In this document: positions 1-10,480 of the stretch, piece after piece | How the letters are laid out: every line of letters starts with the position of its first letter | Numbering within the stretch: position 1 is the stretch's first letter | Notes under the pieces: generated by a model | Databases searched by the model: none | Seen by the model: only the letters and a program-made list of their open reading frames with translations | What the model was told of the DNA's origin: nothing | Translations under genes and position numbers: made by a program | Assembly: GCA_033239125.1 (NCBI GenBank) | Contig: BSWB01000003.1 | Span: 108,830,320 to 108,894,319, forward strand | DNA from: Fagopyrum homotropicum | Taxonomy: Eukaryota; Streptophyta; Magnoliopsida; Caryophyllales; Polygonaceae | Reading direction: 5' to 3' | Length of the DNA stretch: 64,000 nt

Positions 1-156
1 AAGGATAGACATCAAGGTGGCTAGAGGAAAATGGCGACGTGGAGAAGAGAGCGGCCGTCCTTGTTGCGTAGAGAGGGTGGCGGAAAGTTGGTCCGGCGAG
101 AGGGACCGGAAAAGGGAAGCATCACCAGACTCAGCGGCCTTGAAGAGATACTTGAG
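1..156 (-). pseudogene. PSMD10/gankyrin-like ankyrin protein fragment, broken
   Basis: Minus-strand translation from about 156 down to 1 reads like the N-terminus of the plant ankyrin-repeat protein related to 26S proteasome non-ATPase subunit 10 (PSMD10/gankyrin). It gives LFKAAESGDASLFRSLSP, then DQLSATL, then in another frame LRNKDGRSLLHVA, then in a third frame SSSHLDV. The family is normally about 240 residues of stacked ankyrin repeats and helps assemble the proteasome regulatory particle. Here two frameshifts fall within 150 bases: an apparent 2-base loss after the TLS codons and another shift after HVA. No ATG lies in frame just upstream, so I call it a pseudogene. It runs off the left window edge. 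Family assignment is from recalled sequence similarity. The alternative is any other ankyrin protein with the same N-terminal block. Confidence 0.68.
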
Positions 157-904
157 GAGAAACTTAGAGATTGAGAGAATGGTTGTGTTTAGGGTTGACA
201 GTAAAAAAAAAAAAGGAGGGTATATTTACCTAAATAAAAAACACTATGACCTATTTAGTAGATAGTAAACTCAAAATTGTCCACTTACCAAATTAGCCCT
301 TATTTTTGTTTAAATAAGATTTTACTTTAATTCTACAAATTTATATTTATAAATTATAATTTACTACAAATATTAAATATTATAAGTCTATAACGGACTT
401 TTTAATTCCGATTCTTATCACCCTTGTTATTAAAGATAAGATATGTGGTAAAGTATTAAGGCTTAGGTTCACTGTGGAGTTGTTTTCAAGTTTGGCATGA
501 CGGGACATTGTCTTTCTGATACGTGTCATTTTATTTTTCTTTTCAAGATTATTTTTCTAACGGACACATTTTTAGTTCAAGTTATATTATCCTAATTGTT
601 CATACATTTTTGAATTAATAGTATAAAAAATTTGAACTTCTTTTCTTCTAGTTCCCCTCGTTTTCTTTTCTAAATGGCACTTTTGGTTCAGTTTATTTGG
701 TTTGCTAGTTCAGATTATGTTGTTCAATTCATACACTTCTACAATTTTTTTCCATAAGTTCAAAATAATGCATGTACTAATGATATAAAATGTTTAAGCT
801 AATACAACAATTGGTTTGAACTAATATTATAAACATTTTGACTAACAATTGATATAATAAAGTATTCCAATAACCATAACTGTAAAAATATAAACTTTTA
901 TAAT
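157..904. other. AT-rich intergenic DNA, no gene seen
   Basis: This stretch is strongly AT-rich with many stops in all frames. It holds a poly-A run near 205-216 and copies of a TTAGTTCAAA-like word that becomes a proper tandem duplication further right. I see no splice-bounded exon, RNA gene or transposon terminus that I can support. Confidence 0.5.
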
Positions 905-1205
905 ATTAGTTCAAAATTTGGGTATCATTAATTGGAACATTGTGTACTATAATTCAAACATTGTGCTTTATTAGTTCAAATAAAAAAGCAGATAAAAACA
1001 TAACAACTAAATTAATAAAACAACACATGAACTAATTACAAAAAATCAGAATGATAGTATTAGTTCAAAATTCGGGTGCTATTAGCTCAAACATTGTGTA
1101 TTGTAGTTCAAACATTGTGCTTTATTAGTTCGAGTAAAAAGTGCATAAATCATAACGACTAAATTAATAAATCAATACATGAACTTACAACGGAAAATAT
1201 CACCA
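905..1205. repeat. Imperfect tandem duplication, about 154-bp period, two copies
   Basis: Two adjacent copies begin with ATTAGTTCAAAATT at 905 and 1059. Each continues with a diverged version of the same order: an ATTGTG(T) word, TTCAAACATTGTGCTTTATTAG, CATAA(C)(A/G)ACTAAATTAATAAA and then ACATGAACT. The copies differ by scattered substitutions and small indels, so the duplication is not recent. It may be part of an unrecognised DNA transposon; no termini are visible. Confidence 0.7.
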
Positions 1206-1546
1206 CTTGTAAAATATATTTTTGAACGAATTGAACTAAATTTATGAATTGAGGTAATAATGTTATAGTTTTTCATGAAAATTATAAAAATTTCATTGTC
1301 TCCCCCTCGTCTAAAACACATTTGCAAAAGGAAAAAAATATCCCGTACCTTCTAATAATTGTCATTGCACCTCTCTTAAATCATTAAATGACGTGGATGA
1401 ATGTAGATCAATGGATCAAGTGAATCAACGGTCCATATTACTCCATAAATTTGCAACACAAAACTATTCCCTTCCTAAACCAACGCCAAGTATTAAATAT
1501 AGGTTTCTCATTAATATAAATACAGATGATCATGATAATTATGATT
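1206..1546. other. AT-rich spacer up to the solo LTR
   Basis: I see no gene. A 65-codon open frame starting at 1393 has no recognisable domain and runs into the solo LTR, so it is treated as chance. Confidence 0.5.
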
Positions 1547-1551
1547 TTAGT
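1547..1551. repeat. 5-bp target-site duplication, left copy (TTAGT)
   Basis: TTAGT lies directly before the TG of the solo LTR, and the same five bases follow its terminal CA at 3241-3245. Five-base duplications are the usual footprint of Ty3/Gypsy and Ty1/Copia integrases. Confidence 0.85.
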
Positions 1552-1989
1552 TGTATTGCCCCAGTTTTGCCTTCACCGCCCCCGCGGTGAAGAGGGTCGC
1601 TCCTACGGCCAGCCGCCCCCGTGGCAGGGTCAACCACCTACGCGGTTTTGCCCCAGATCGCGCCGATCTGATTTTATTCCGTTTTATTTATTTCCATAGA
1701 TAGAAGATCCGATCTTCTATCTTATGGGCCGGCTTTCCTTGGATCTTCTAACCCTAAAGACGTCCTTCATTCTATCTTTTTCCACCGTTTCCTATAAATT
1801 TCTGTCTTCTCTTCCTTTTCCCATTTCTTGGATACGTTCTTCTTCAACCTCGAAAGCTGTAACCTTCTTCCCTTGTGAACCTTGCTGAACGTGTAAGTCT
1901 TCTTCCCTTGGATTCCCCCTCATGTTCTTGAGCTTGCTGCATCTTTTCTCCTTTCTGTTTCTTTTCCTTTTCGTTCTTTTCTTCTTCAT

Positions 1990-2032
1990 CTTCTTCTTCT
2001 TCTTCTTCTTCTTCTTCTTCTTCTTCTTCTTC
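1990..2032. repeat. CTT/AAG microsatellite
   Basis: About 14 uninterrupted CTT triplets lie inside the solo LTR, preceded by a CT-rich tract. Lysine- or glutamate-rich frames on the minus strand here are products of the repeat and not genes. Confidence 0.95.
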
Positions 2033-2418
2033 AAGGATCAAGATCGAGTCTTGATTCTTGTTGGCCCTTCCGTTGTTGATACGTTGTTGTTCTCAGGCTC
2101 CCTTGGTTGAGTGTTGACGTGTTTTGATCAAGGAATCGAGCTTTGTATCCCTTTGCTTTGAGTTTGCTGTCAAGAGAAACCCCGACGCCACCCTCTGTCA
2201 GTGCACCTCCCCCGCGGATCTTCCCAGTGCCGCCCCCGCAGTACTGTCTAGCTGCCCCCTCGGTTTTGTCTTAGTAACCCCGTCTTTGGTGGGCTACTTT
2301 CCTTCCTTGTTTCCCTCGTTCCTTCCCTTGGCTTGTGTTGATGTTGTTGACCCTTGTGAGTCTGTAAGACTAGGATTTATGACCCTAGCTTGTGGAGATC
2401 TCTTAGAGATCATGGAGA

Positions 2419-2439
2419 CTAGAAGTTTTAGACTTCTAG
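2419..2439 (+). promoter_or_regulatory. 21-nt hairpin in the solo LTR
   Basis: CTAGAAGT and ACTTCTAG form a perfect 8-bp stem around a 5-nt loop. A 21-nt hairpin with the same AGAAGT/ACTTCT core occurs at the matching place in the array LTRs (16,017-16,037 in LTR1). In both it sits about 105-110 nt upstream of a consensus 5' splice site. Function is unknown; the conservation is what stands out. Confidence 0.55.
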
Positions 2440-2550
2440 CGTTTCGTTCTTGATGCATTATGCCTTGTTTGAGCAGACATTCTTCCTTTTCTTTGAGGAA
2501 CTGAGTTGTTCGTTGACCCTTACGTTACCTTTGAGTTACCTTCTAATGAG

Positions 2551-2940
2551 GTAAGTGCCTTGGAGTTACTTAGCTGCATTTCGTACATCATCTTGAGTGT
2601 ATTGACTTGTTTTTGTTGTTGTTTATTGTTATAACCGGACTAAGATTGGGCGGTGACCACTTGTCTAATTCTATAGGAGACTAGGATGTGCTCTTGCGAC
2701 CCAGACCCACATGTAACGGATAATACTAATCTATTCATGTCGGCAGACGGAAGCGGAGACGAGTTTCGGGAGATTCTCGTGTGACAAAAGAAGTTGAATG
2801 AGTAATGAATAACTTAATGAAAGATAATAACCGGTTGAGTGCGAGCATGTTATATGTCTATGTTACCTTATGTGTGTTTGTGCCTTTACTCTCGTTCTGA
2901 TATCTAGAGTGTTAGCTAACGGTTTATACCGATGTTGTAG
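2551..2940 (+). other. Candidate conserved intron in solo LTR
   Basis: GAG|GTAAGT at 2548-2556 is a good plant 5' splice site. GTTGTAG ending at 2940 is a plausible 3' splice site, and GCTAAC at 2914-2919 fits a plant branch point. The same three signals, in the same order and with similar spacing, occur in the opposite-strand array LTRs (15,467-15,914 in LTR1) despite strong divergence between the families. Inferred from motifs only; no transcript evidence. Confidence 0.45.
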
Positions 2941-3240
2941 ACGTTCCGCAGGTTAGAGATGCTGCTGAGTGATCTGGATGGTGTGGTCAACCGGGGTTCC
3001 CGTACATTATAGGACGAGATCGGGTTTATATTTCAGTTGTTCTATCCATTTTGTTTTAAACTCGGCTGCGAGTCTTTGACGCTTTCCTTTGTTAACCTTT
3101 GGTTTTATTATAAGTTTTGGTTTTCATTTATATGTGTCTTGTTTTAAGACCCGATGTTGTCGTTGCTACTCTGAGCGTGGGGACCCATTGTGAGGTTCTA
3201 ACCCGTAACGCTTCGAGTTTCCAGAACTTGAGGTGTTACA

Positions 3241-3245
3241 TTAGT
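3241..3245. repeat. 5-bp target-site duplication, right copy (TTAGT)
   Basis: This is the right partner of the TTAGT at 1547-1551, and it shows that the LTR between them is a complete insertion. Confidence 0.85.
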
Positions 3246-3619
3246 AATGTTTTTTTTGGCACAGTAAGCTTTCCAAAAAGACTTTTATAGAACATGATAT
3301 AAATAAATTTAGATACAAACAAATTTTACTTTTCTACTTAATTATACAAATTCATTATTTAAAAGATATTAGATATAATTTTTGGTTTTAACTTCTTATT
3401 TACTAAACAAGATTGCAAGTACACATATTACATAATATAAGTCTATATAATGATGTTTTATAAGTCTAACTATTTTGACCATATTTTACATATGATATGC
3501 TTTAAAGTCTCTAAGATAAGTTTCTCAATAATATAAGTAATGATGATATGATAGTTTAGCCATTTTTTCTTAGCAAAAGAACCTTTTGTTATAAGATCAA
3601 TTTCATTTAATGAAACCGA

Positions 3620-3679
<60 letters not shown>

Positions 3680-5430
3680 AGATCTTCATTTTAGAGAATA
3701 AAAAGGTTTTTTTTTATTATTCCATCCGATAAAAGTGTTGGATATTCGTCCCGATATCAATCGGATTCGGATCAGGTGTTCCTAAAAGGTTATATTAAGA
3801 TATCCGGGTATGTGGATCGATATGTTGTCCCCCTACTTCTAACATACCTTCCCTTTTTGGATTTTAATGTTAATCTATCTCTGTTCATTTGTGATCAAGT
3901 TTATACGGTTTAAATTATATATACATAGATTTGTTCTAACATAAACAACTCTTATATAGTGTTATACGACAACAATGGGCATTCCTTATATATAGATTCC
4001 GAATGAGGGCATTTACTATCTTGTTGTTTTTACCAAAGTGGAATAAGTCCTTCAAATCATAATCCTTGATTATTTTTAGTCATCGTCTCGTTCAAGGGAA
4101 AGTTGTTCTTCAAATTTTATGATTCGTCGTGATATTAAAAGTTGGTCCGTAGAGATAATTGATATCAACACATTTTAGGTATATTTAAATGGGCATTTGT
4201 TATCTTTTCATAATTAATTCAATGTAGATCGTAATATTATTAGGTGTTTATGCTCTACTTTGTAGTTCGGATGTCTACACTCTACACCTATGTGTTTGCA
4301 TTTTCTGACACTTTTCTAAGCAAAGTTGTCAATTTACAAAGAACCTGGATGATACGAGGTTGTTCTTTTTAGTCCTCGTAAGGTTATGAAGGCTTGTGCA
4401 CGGTCTAAATAGATGAGAACTAAAGGAACGAGATTTTATAGGATCTATAGTTGAGCATACAGTAATACCCAAATATTTTGAGAAAATCACCAAATGTCGA
4501 GTTGACATGCCTCATATGTTGACACATCATAGTTTATTTATATCGGCGTTTATTTAGCTAAAACCTCGTGTAATTGTTATGGCTAGGATTAGACTAGGGA
4601 AAAGTTGGGGAGCCATGCCTAGATAAGAGGGCAGATATGGGCAAAAACTAGACCCGATCGTTCCGAAAATTCCGTCTCGGATGGGTAAGGATAAATGTCC
4701 AATCTTATCCAGGTTGGAGAGCCAGACCCAAAAGCCCTTTTTGTTTGTTGTGCTTTTATTTTTAATATTTAATATGAATATTTTGTCCCTTTTAAAAATA
4801 TATAATCAAGGATCCACTCCGCCGGCCCGAAGCCCAACTTGGACGGATATGGTCAAGACTTTAGTCTTGAATTTTGGACTAGGCCCGAGTCTGGTGCAAA
4901 AAAAGGGGTAATTTTTTTTAAAAAATCCAACCCGAATCCATGTTTGCCCAAGTCTAGTTGGATTAGCTCATGTTTTTTACCTAAACATTATAAATGCTTC
5001 TCCTAACTCTTAGAGCAAGTTAACCCGTTTGGTTAAAATGTCAAAAGTCGTTAGTTTTTATGTCATCAGATCAAATATTATTCATTGTCACTAGACATGT
5101 ATTTTCACCCACTTTGTTTCTTGGCAGGTTATATTTCAATGTGGTTTCATTTATTTATTATTGTTAGTCGTAAAATTAAGGTTTTTTAAGAAAAAACACC
5201 TTTTAGTTTTTTATAAACAAACAAAAATAATAATTTTACTATAAAAAACTAAAACTTAAAATGAGGTATTCATACAAATACTTTAAAAAAATTATTTACT
5301 AAATCAAATCATAACAAGGTATTTTAAAAATAATGATAAAATTACTATTTAAAATTGATTAAGTAGATATATTTTAAAAGTTTTTTTTAACAAAAACCTA
5401 CTTTAAGAAAAAATATCGTGAAATGGAACC
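3246..5430. other. Non-coding DNA with one long TA microsatellite
   Basis: I see no gene or recognisable transposon. The only clear structure is the TA tract at 3620-3674. A 76-codon open frame at 4681-4911 has no domain features. The segment around 4,560-4,990 is richer in GGCCC/GCCCGA words than its surroundings and may be part of an unclassified dispersed repeat. Confidence 0.45.
3620..3674. repeat. TA dinucleotide microsatellite
   Basis: About 27 uninterrupted TA units. It lies outside any identified element. Confidence 0.97.
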
Positions 5431-5485
5431 ACATGTATGAATATAATATTGTTGATAGCCGATTAAGAAATGTCACTACAAATGT

Positions 5486-5589
5486 CAAGATTCTAGCCTT
5501 TGAAACTTCTAAGGTTACCAAATGTTAAATGAAAGCCAATTAAAAACAATCATCCCAAGATTCTAGCCTTTGAAACTTCTAAGGTTACC
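5486..5589. repeat. 34-bp exact direct repeat, 70-bp period
   Basis: A 34-base segment starting CAAGATTCTAGCC and ending AAGGTTACC occurs at 5486-5519 and again at 5556-5589 without visible mismatch. A 20-base word beginning CATGTATGAATATAAT also recurs near 5,432 and at 6,698. Local duplications therefore cluster around the left flank of the putative DNA element at 5602. Confidence 0.85.
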
Positions 5590-5590
5590 T

Positions 5591-5601
5591 CATGTATGAA
5601 T
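5591..5601. repeat. Possible 11-bp target duplication, left copy
   Basis: CATGTATGAAT occurs here and at 6698-6708, flanking an AT-rich 1.1-kb segment. Direct duplications of 8-11 bp are typical of Mutator-like and hAT elements. The word also occurs near 5,432, which weakens the call. Confidence 0.4.
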
Positions 5602-6697
5602 GTATGAAGGCAAAATTAGCAAACTAGCCCTTTTAAGCAAATCAATTGAAAAAGAAGACTCCTAGTATTTGAGATTGATATTTTGACCCTCTATAAAATA
5701 GAGTAGAGGAAATATAATACAAAAAGAGGGCAAAGTTTGGCAACCCATCGGATATGACATTTTATACCATCTCACATGTCACGTCAATCAGAAAAAGTAA
5801 TTTCCAACATCCTTACTTTCTAACCTATTACCCAAAAATCCGCTTACTCAAATAATGTCACAATCGTATCCAAAAATAAATTTGTCAAAGTACATAAACA
5901 TACTCAAAAACAACATGCCCAAAAAATCAAATATCAAAATAAAATTATATCCATAAATTGGATAATATTTTATATTTATACCCAATTTAAACATCATTTA
6001 ATACAAAAACCATACCAAATTTAAATTTGCCATACCCAAAACTTTCAAAACTCGATATTGTACACAAATATCAATATCAAATGACATTTGGTCATTACCC
6101 AAAAATTCGCTTGACATTTGATCATTATAACACAGTTTGGGTAACCATAAAACATACCCACGATATCACTTTAAATAAATTAAATAATAAGGAATATACT
6201 ACAAAGCCAATACACGTATAAAAGCATACCCAATTTGAATGTCATAACCAAATTTTACACAAATCGATATTGTACACAAACATCAATACCAAATGACATT
6301 TGGTCATTGTAACACAGTTTGGGTAACCATAAAACATACCCAAAAATATCACTTTAAGCATACTCAACAATAAGAAACATACCACAAAAACAATAAACAT
6401 ATACCCAATAATTAGAAAAATACTATAATTCATATTTGGGTAACGAAAACAATGTCACCCAAAAAAATTAAACATTCATGGACTTGAAAATTTCATCAAA
6501 TAGCTACATTAACCAAAAATGAAAAGTAAACATGTAAAAAGATAATTAAACCAAAAGTAAACATATAATCACCATCCTTTCAATTAAAAAAATTATTGCC
6601 CATATTTTCTAATTTCCATACCTAGTTTTTCTTCCTTTTGTATAGAGGCCTAGTTTGCAAAAGAGAATTTCAAGGGGTCATATTTCCCTAATTAATT
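5602..6697. mobile_element. Putative non-autonomous DNA transposon (MULE-like?)
   Basis: The segment is bounded by an 11-bp direct repeat (CATGTATGAAT). Near each end it carries an inverted related word: GCAAACTAGCCC on the plus strand at the left and GCAAACTAGGCC on the minus strand at the right. The outermost bases of the two ends do not match well, so the exact terminal inverted repeats are uncertain. It codes for no transposase. The interior holds an imperfect tandem repeat (6052-6440). It could equally be a segment trapped between older duplications. Confidence 0.35.
6052..6440. repeat. Imperfect tandem repeat, about 212-bp period
   Basis: TCGATATTGTACACAAA begins at 6052 and again at 6264. 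Both are followed by ATATCAAT/CATCAATACC-type words, AAATGACATTTGGTCATT and CACAGTTTGGGTAACCATAA. The second copy is slightly rearranged. Open frames on either strand here (6027-6221 and 6242-6433) are repeat products. Confidence 0.7.
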
Positions 6698-6708
6698 CAT
6701 GTATGAAT
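6698..6708. repeat. Possible 11-bp target duplication, right copy
   Basis: CATGTATGAAT, the partner of the copy at 5591-5601. Confidence 0.4.
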
Positions 6709-7640
6709 ATAATATTGCTCGTGTCTCATTATTCACGACTGTTCTCATATATGCTTTAACTATCTAGAATTTACGATTGACTCTCTTTCAAAACTACATC
6801 CCTATTTACGTACTTACAACTTATGAAAAGGATTGAGACATGTCTTTGTTAAGCCATTTATTCCTTTTTTACTACCATGCACATATATTTTCGTCTTGTT
6901 AGCCCCTTTTGGCCTATGTTAACCTTTCTTTGTCTCTCCACAAAAATAGTCCTAGTCATGTTTAGCCTCATTTGACCCATCCGGAAATTAGGTGGTGATG
7001 TCATGCATTGGAGAAAGGAAGCAAAATTCAAATTTGAGTCCGTGTGTAGTAAAGAGAATCAATGTATAAAGGTCCTCATGATGTAAGTGCATAAAGTGAA
7101 GAAAACAAAAGTCAAAATCAGGAAATACAATTGTGCACCACTTGGATCAAGTAGCAAAAAAACGAAAGAATGAATTTTGCAAATTACAAAAGTGCTAAAG
7201 TAAAGAAATGTGACGTGTTTGAGTAAGAGCGAAGAAGTACGGCTTGTATGAAGATAATCAACCGTTAAACTCGAGACGTCCTGGTTCCCGGATCTTTTTG
7301 CACCTCATAGTCAAATAAAACTTCTCACCCTTGTTCACTACCTAGTCAAGTTAAAACGCATAAAAGTTCTCTTGATTCATAAGTGTATTTGCAGGAAAAA
7401 CTAAGCGTTGGGGATTGAGAACGTCTTAGTAAACTTATGGTTAATGGTCTTTGTAGATTAGTTGAGTCCGAGGGTTTTCTTTCATATCACCTAAACACAA
7501 GTGAGAGAGTTATACACATTCCTCCGAGGATCATCAAACTCACGAGCTTTGAATTATATTCTTTACAATGATATGAGCTATGATGATATGGTTTGAGTGC
7601 TTGATCTTGGAGCATATAAGACGCATGTATTTGAATCGAT
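6709..7640. other. Non-coding DNA, possibly a decayed Gypsy 3' end
   Basis: I see no ORF with domain features. The stretch from about 7,380 to 7,700 resembles the non-coding region that precedes the polypurine tract in plant Athila/Tat-type Gypsy elements, but I cannot align it to a named family. Confidence 0.3.
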
Positions 7641-7659
7641 GGAGGGATGTTAACAAATC

Positions 7660-7720
7660 TTACTTGAGGGCAAGTAAGGTTCGAGTATGGGGTAGTTGAT
7701 AGCACTCAAATCAGCGTGTT
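7660..7720 (+). mobile_element. Possible Athila/Tat-type polypurine tract and LTR start
   Basis: GGGCAAGTAAGGTT, then GAGTATGGGGTAGT directly before TTGATAGCAC, resembles the purine-rich AAGTTTGGGGG-TGATA junction typical of plant Athila/Tat-clade Gypsy elements. In that case a degraded LTR would begin at about 7697. No coding domain, opposite LTR or duplication was found, so the call is tentative. Confidence 0.28.
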
Positions 7721-10134
7721 TTCTATCACATTCTATTGCATTATTTACCTCTTTAGGGCTATATAACATATTCTATTAGTCTATTTCCTTTACATAAAGA
7801 TCCACCGGTTGATTTTTGTAATTGCATACATTCTAGGTATTTGTGGGATACAAATAATACATCTGTAACTGAATGACCTAATACACTAAGAATTTCCTCT
7901 CCGTTAGTTCTGTTTGTTCTTCCTATTCATTAGGTGACTTCGGTTTTCATGGGATCTTACAAGTCTTCCTCATTTTCCTTCTATTTGTTTTTGTGGTGCG
8001 GACTACAAAGAAGCTCTTTGTTCTTCCACTTCGTTTGGTAAGCTATTGGTATCTCTTGGTTCTTACTTTTCATTTCTTCCTCTATTTTCTAAAATTGAGT
8101 TTGATTGTTTCTAATTTGTTACTTTTTTTTTTATATAATTTAAAATGTTTGTAATTTACAATGATAATGGCCAATGAGTGATCTTTACCTACTCTAATAG
8201 GTATTATTTTGTACCTTCATAACTCCAAATTATAGTATATGATTTTTTTTCCACACATGTTGGTTGTCCCTTTGAATTTCTAGATTTTATTTTGTACCTT
8301 TAAATTATTGCTTATTACATTGTGGTAGAACAATTGTTTGAATTCCTAATACTTTTTTTCCATATGTGTGTTGGTCCTCTCCTTCAAGATTTTCATAAAG
8401 GAGTAATTCTACTTTCATCTTTTGCTAATCTGTAAAATCAAGATTCTTTTTGTGTCAACCCGCAACAATTCTACATTATTATCATTGTTTGCTTCTCCGA
8501 GTTTGATTCAAACTCTCATTAAAAAGTTAAAGAAGATTGTGGATGTATGTTTCTAGAACTTTTGTGGTCGAGTTTCATATAAACTAAAATTTGGGGGGAA
8601 ACCAAATAAATTTGGGTCAGACTATAGAAGAATGGTACAAGCATATGCCTAGTATAAAGTTAAAGAAAATTGTATTTGCAAAGTTTCATGATTCGTGATC
8701 ATTTTGCTCGGAATTGTCCAATTTGATTGATCACGATTGCTACGGTTGCATGATTGGTTATGTTTACTCTATTTGTTTGCATATTATTTCTCTCTATAAT
8801 TTGTACTTGAATCCGAAGTTGGTTTTTTACTCGTCATACATATTTTTTTCTAATTTCCTTTGTTCCATTTGAAGCTTAGAATGAGCTACCCTATTCACTT
8901 TTATTTTAGTTAAACTTATTTATTTTTTGTATATAATATTAAAGATGTTAATGTATTTGTTAATAAAAATCCGGCAACTATGATAGAACTAGTAGAGCAA
9001 TTGTCGGATGTGGTATTTCTATAGAACATTGATGGTTGCAGTGTGTTTTGATAGAATAATTGTTGGCTGATAAGAGAAGTTATGGTTATAAAGTCTAGTA
9101 AAAACTAAATAGCTTTGTTTGCATTGTTTTGATAGTGCAAATGTTGATTGCATGTCATTTTTGTTGCTGCTAAATGCTACTTGACTAACTTGGTTGGTTA
9201 CTAACATAATATTCATGCTTCTTATATGTATTATAGGATGAGAAGTTAAATTGCAAGTAAAGATGCTCATACCGGATTTGTGATTCTCCTGACTTTAGAA
9301 TTTAGAACGGTTTGATGCTACAAAATGTCAACTTAAACGCACTTTTTTGGGTTAATTGTGTTGGTTAAAGTGTTATATTTGATAATTAGGTTATTTTCAT
9401 GTAAATTTTGTTTGTTTGTTTTTTTTTACTGATTTTCAGTATCGTATTTGAGTAATTACAAATCTACATTAAACACATAGAACGCCTAAATTTTCACCGA
9501 ATCCACCCACTTCATCCATTGAACACGGATGAATCAGATGCGGGTGAGAGCTTTGGCCGGTGGCGGGTCTGGTGGTTGAGTGAATTTAGTTGGTGGATCA
9601 AGTGACAATTAGGATAATCAACCCACCATCCGACCTTCATTCCTAACGAAAACTAAAGTTATCAGTTCAACCATTACCAACACTCTACACATAAGCGTCA
9701 ATGTCCATATTTTGAAGGGCAATTTGCGACCCCTAAAGTTGACACTTACCTCATCTGTTTTGGGTTAACTGACATGATAAATGATGATGATGATGAACAT
9801 GTTTGGTGTTTGTGATTCAATAGCATAAGTTATGGAAGTCGCTTATATGTAAGAAGAAGGCGCAGTATGTTTTTGTGAAAGAAAGAAAAGGTGGAAAGTG
9901 TGATAATGAATCGTTGGTATGAAGAATAACATGGGACCCAGCCAAGCGACAAAGGAAAGGAGGTGCATTGTCCATCGCATCGGAGTATATAATACATACA
10001 AAGTCCTATGATGTGCAATATGGTAATCAAATCACAATTTTAATTAATAAAATGATATCCCACCCACTAATTCATTCTAATTGCTAACTAGCTTCAGTTG
10101 TACTCATTGCATTGCTAACTAGACACAAACAATT
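7721..10134. other. AT-rich DNA, no feature recognised
   Basis: No ORF above about 80 codons, no recognisable protein similarity in the parts that I translated, and no transposon ends. A slightly GC-richer patch at 9,500-9,620 has no coding signal. Confidence 0.45.
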
Positions 10135-10155
10135 TAATAATAATAATAATAATAA
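10135..10155. repeat. TAA microsatellite
   Basis: Seven or so TAA triplets followed by an A run. Confidence 0.9.
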
Positions 10156-10459
10156 AAAAAGTAAGGTGCTTCCTTTTTACTAAACTAAATGTCTTTACTT
10201 GGATTGCACTCTTTGGATGAATCTCTCTTCCTTCTATTTCACTTTGCCTATCACCACCACCCACTTCTCTTTATTTTGTAACACATACATACATTAATTA
10301 TTATATTCACCATCACTCAATTACTATTTTTATTATGTCAATACACATCTTCTTTTGAATGTTTTTATTATAAAATATAAATGATGGGAATTGGTGAGAT
10401 TGGTTAATTGAATAAATTTTGAGGTTAGCATCTTTCCTTAATAAATATGGGATTTTATT

Positions 10460-10480
10460 CACATCACATCACATCACATC
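10460..10480. repeat. CACAT pentanucleotide repeat
   Basis: Four consecutive CACAT units plus a partial one. Confidence 0.9.

Larger units (their letters stand above)
1552..3240 (+). mobile_element. Solo LTR of a Tekay-like Gypsy retrotransposon
   Basis: This is a complete LTR of 1,689 bp beginning TGTATTGCC and ending GGTGTTACA, flanked by perfect TTAGT duplications. No initiator-tRNA primer site follows the CA end, so the internal region has been lost, presumably by recombination between the two original LTRs. The last ~850 bases match, in the opposite orientation and with much divergence, the LTRs of the array at 15,168 onward. Shared blocks include GTTAGCTAACGGTTTAT, ATAACCGGTT, GGACCCATTGTGAGGT and the GGTGTTACA end. 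Before 1,690 it contains a GC-rich stretch with a palindrome (TTCACCGC...GCGGTGAA near 1572-1591). A CTT microsatellite sits at 1990-2032. The open frame at 2124-2453 is LTR sequence without a recognisable domain. Confidence 0.88.

Noticed and set aside
17..265. 82-codon plus-strand frame at the left edge.
   Set aside because: Antisense to the PSMD10-like pseudogene, which has recognisable protein similarity on the minus strand.
1792..2110. Lysine-rich, glutamate-rich and phenylalanine-rich frames.
   Set aside because: Translations of the CTT microsatellite inside the solo LTR.
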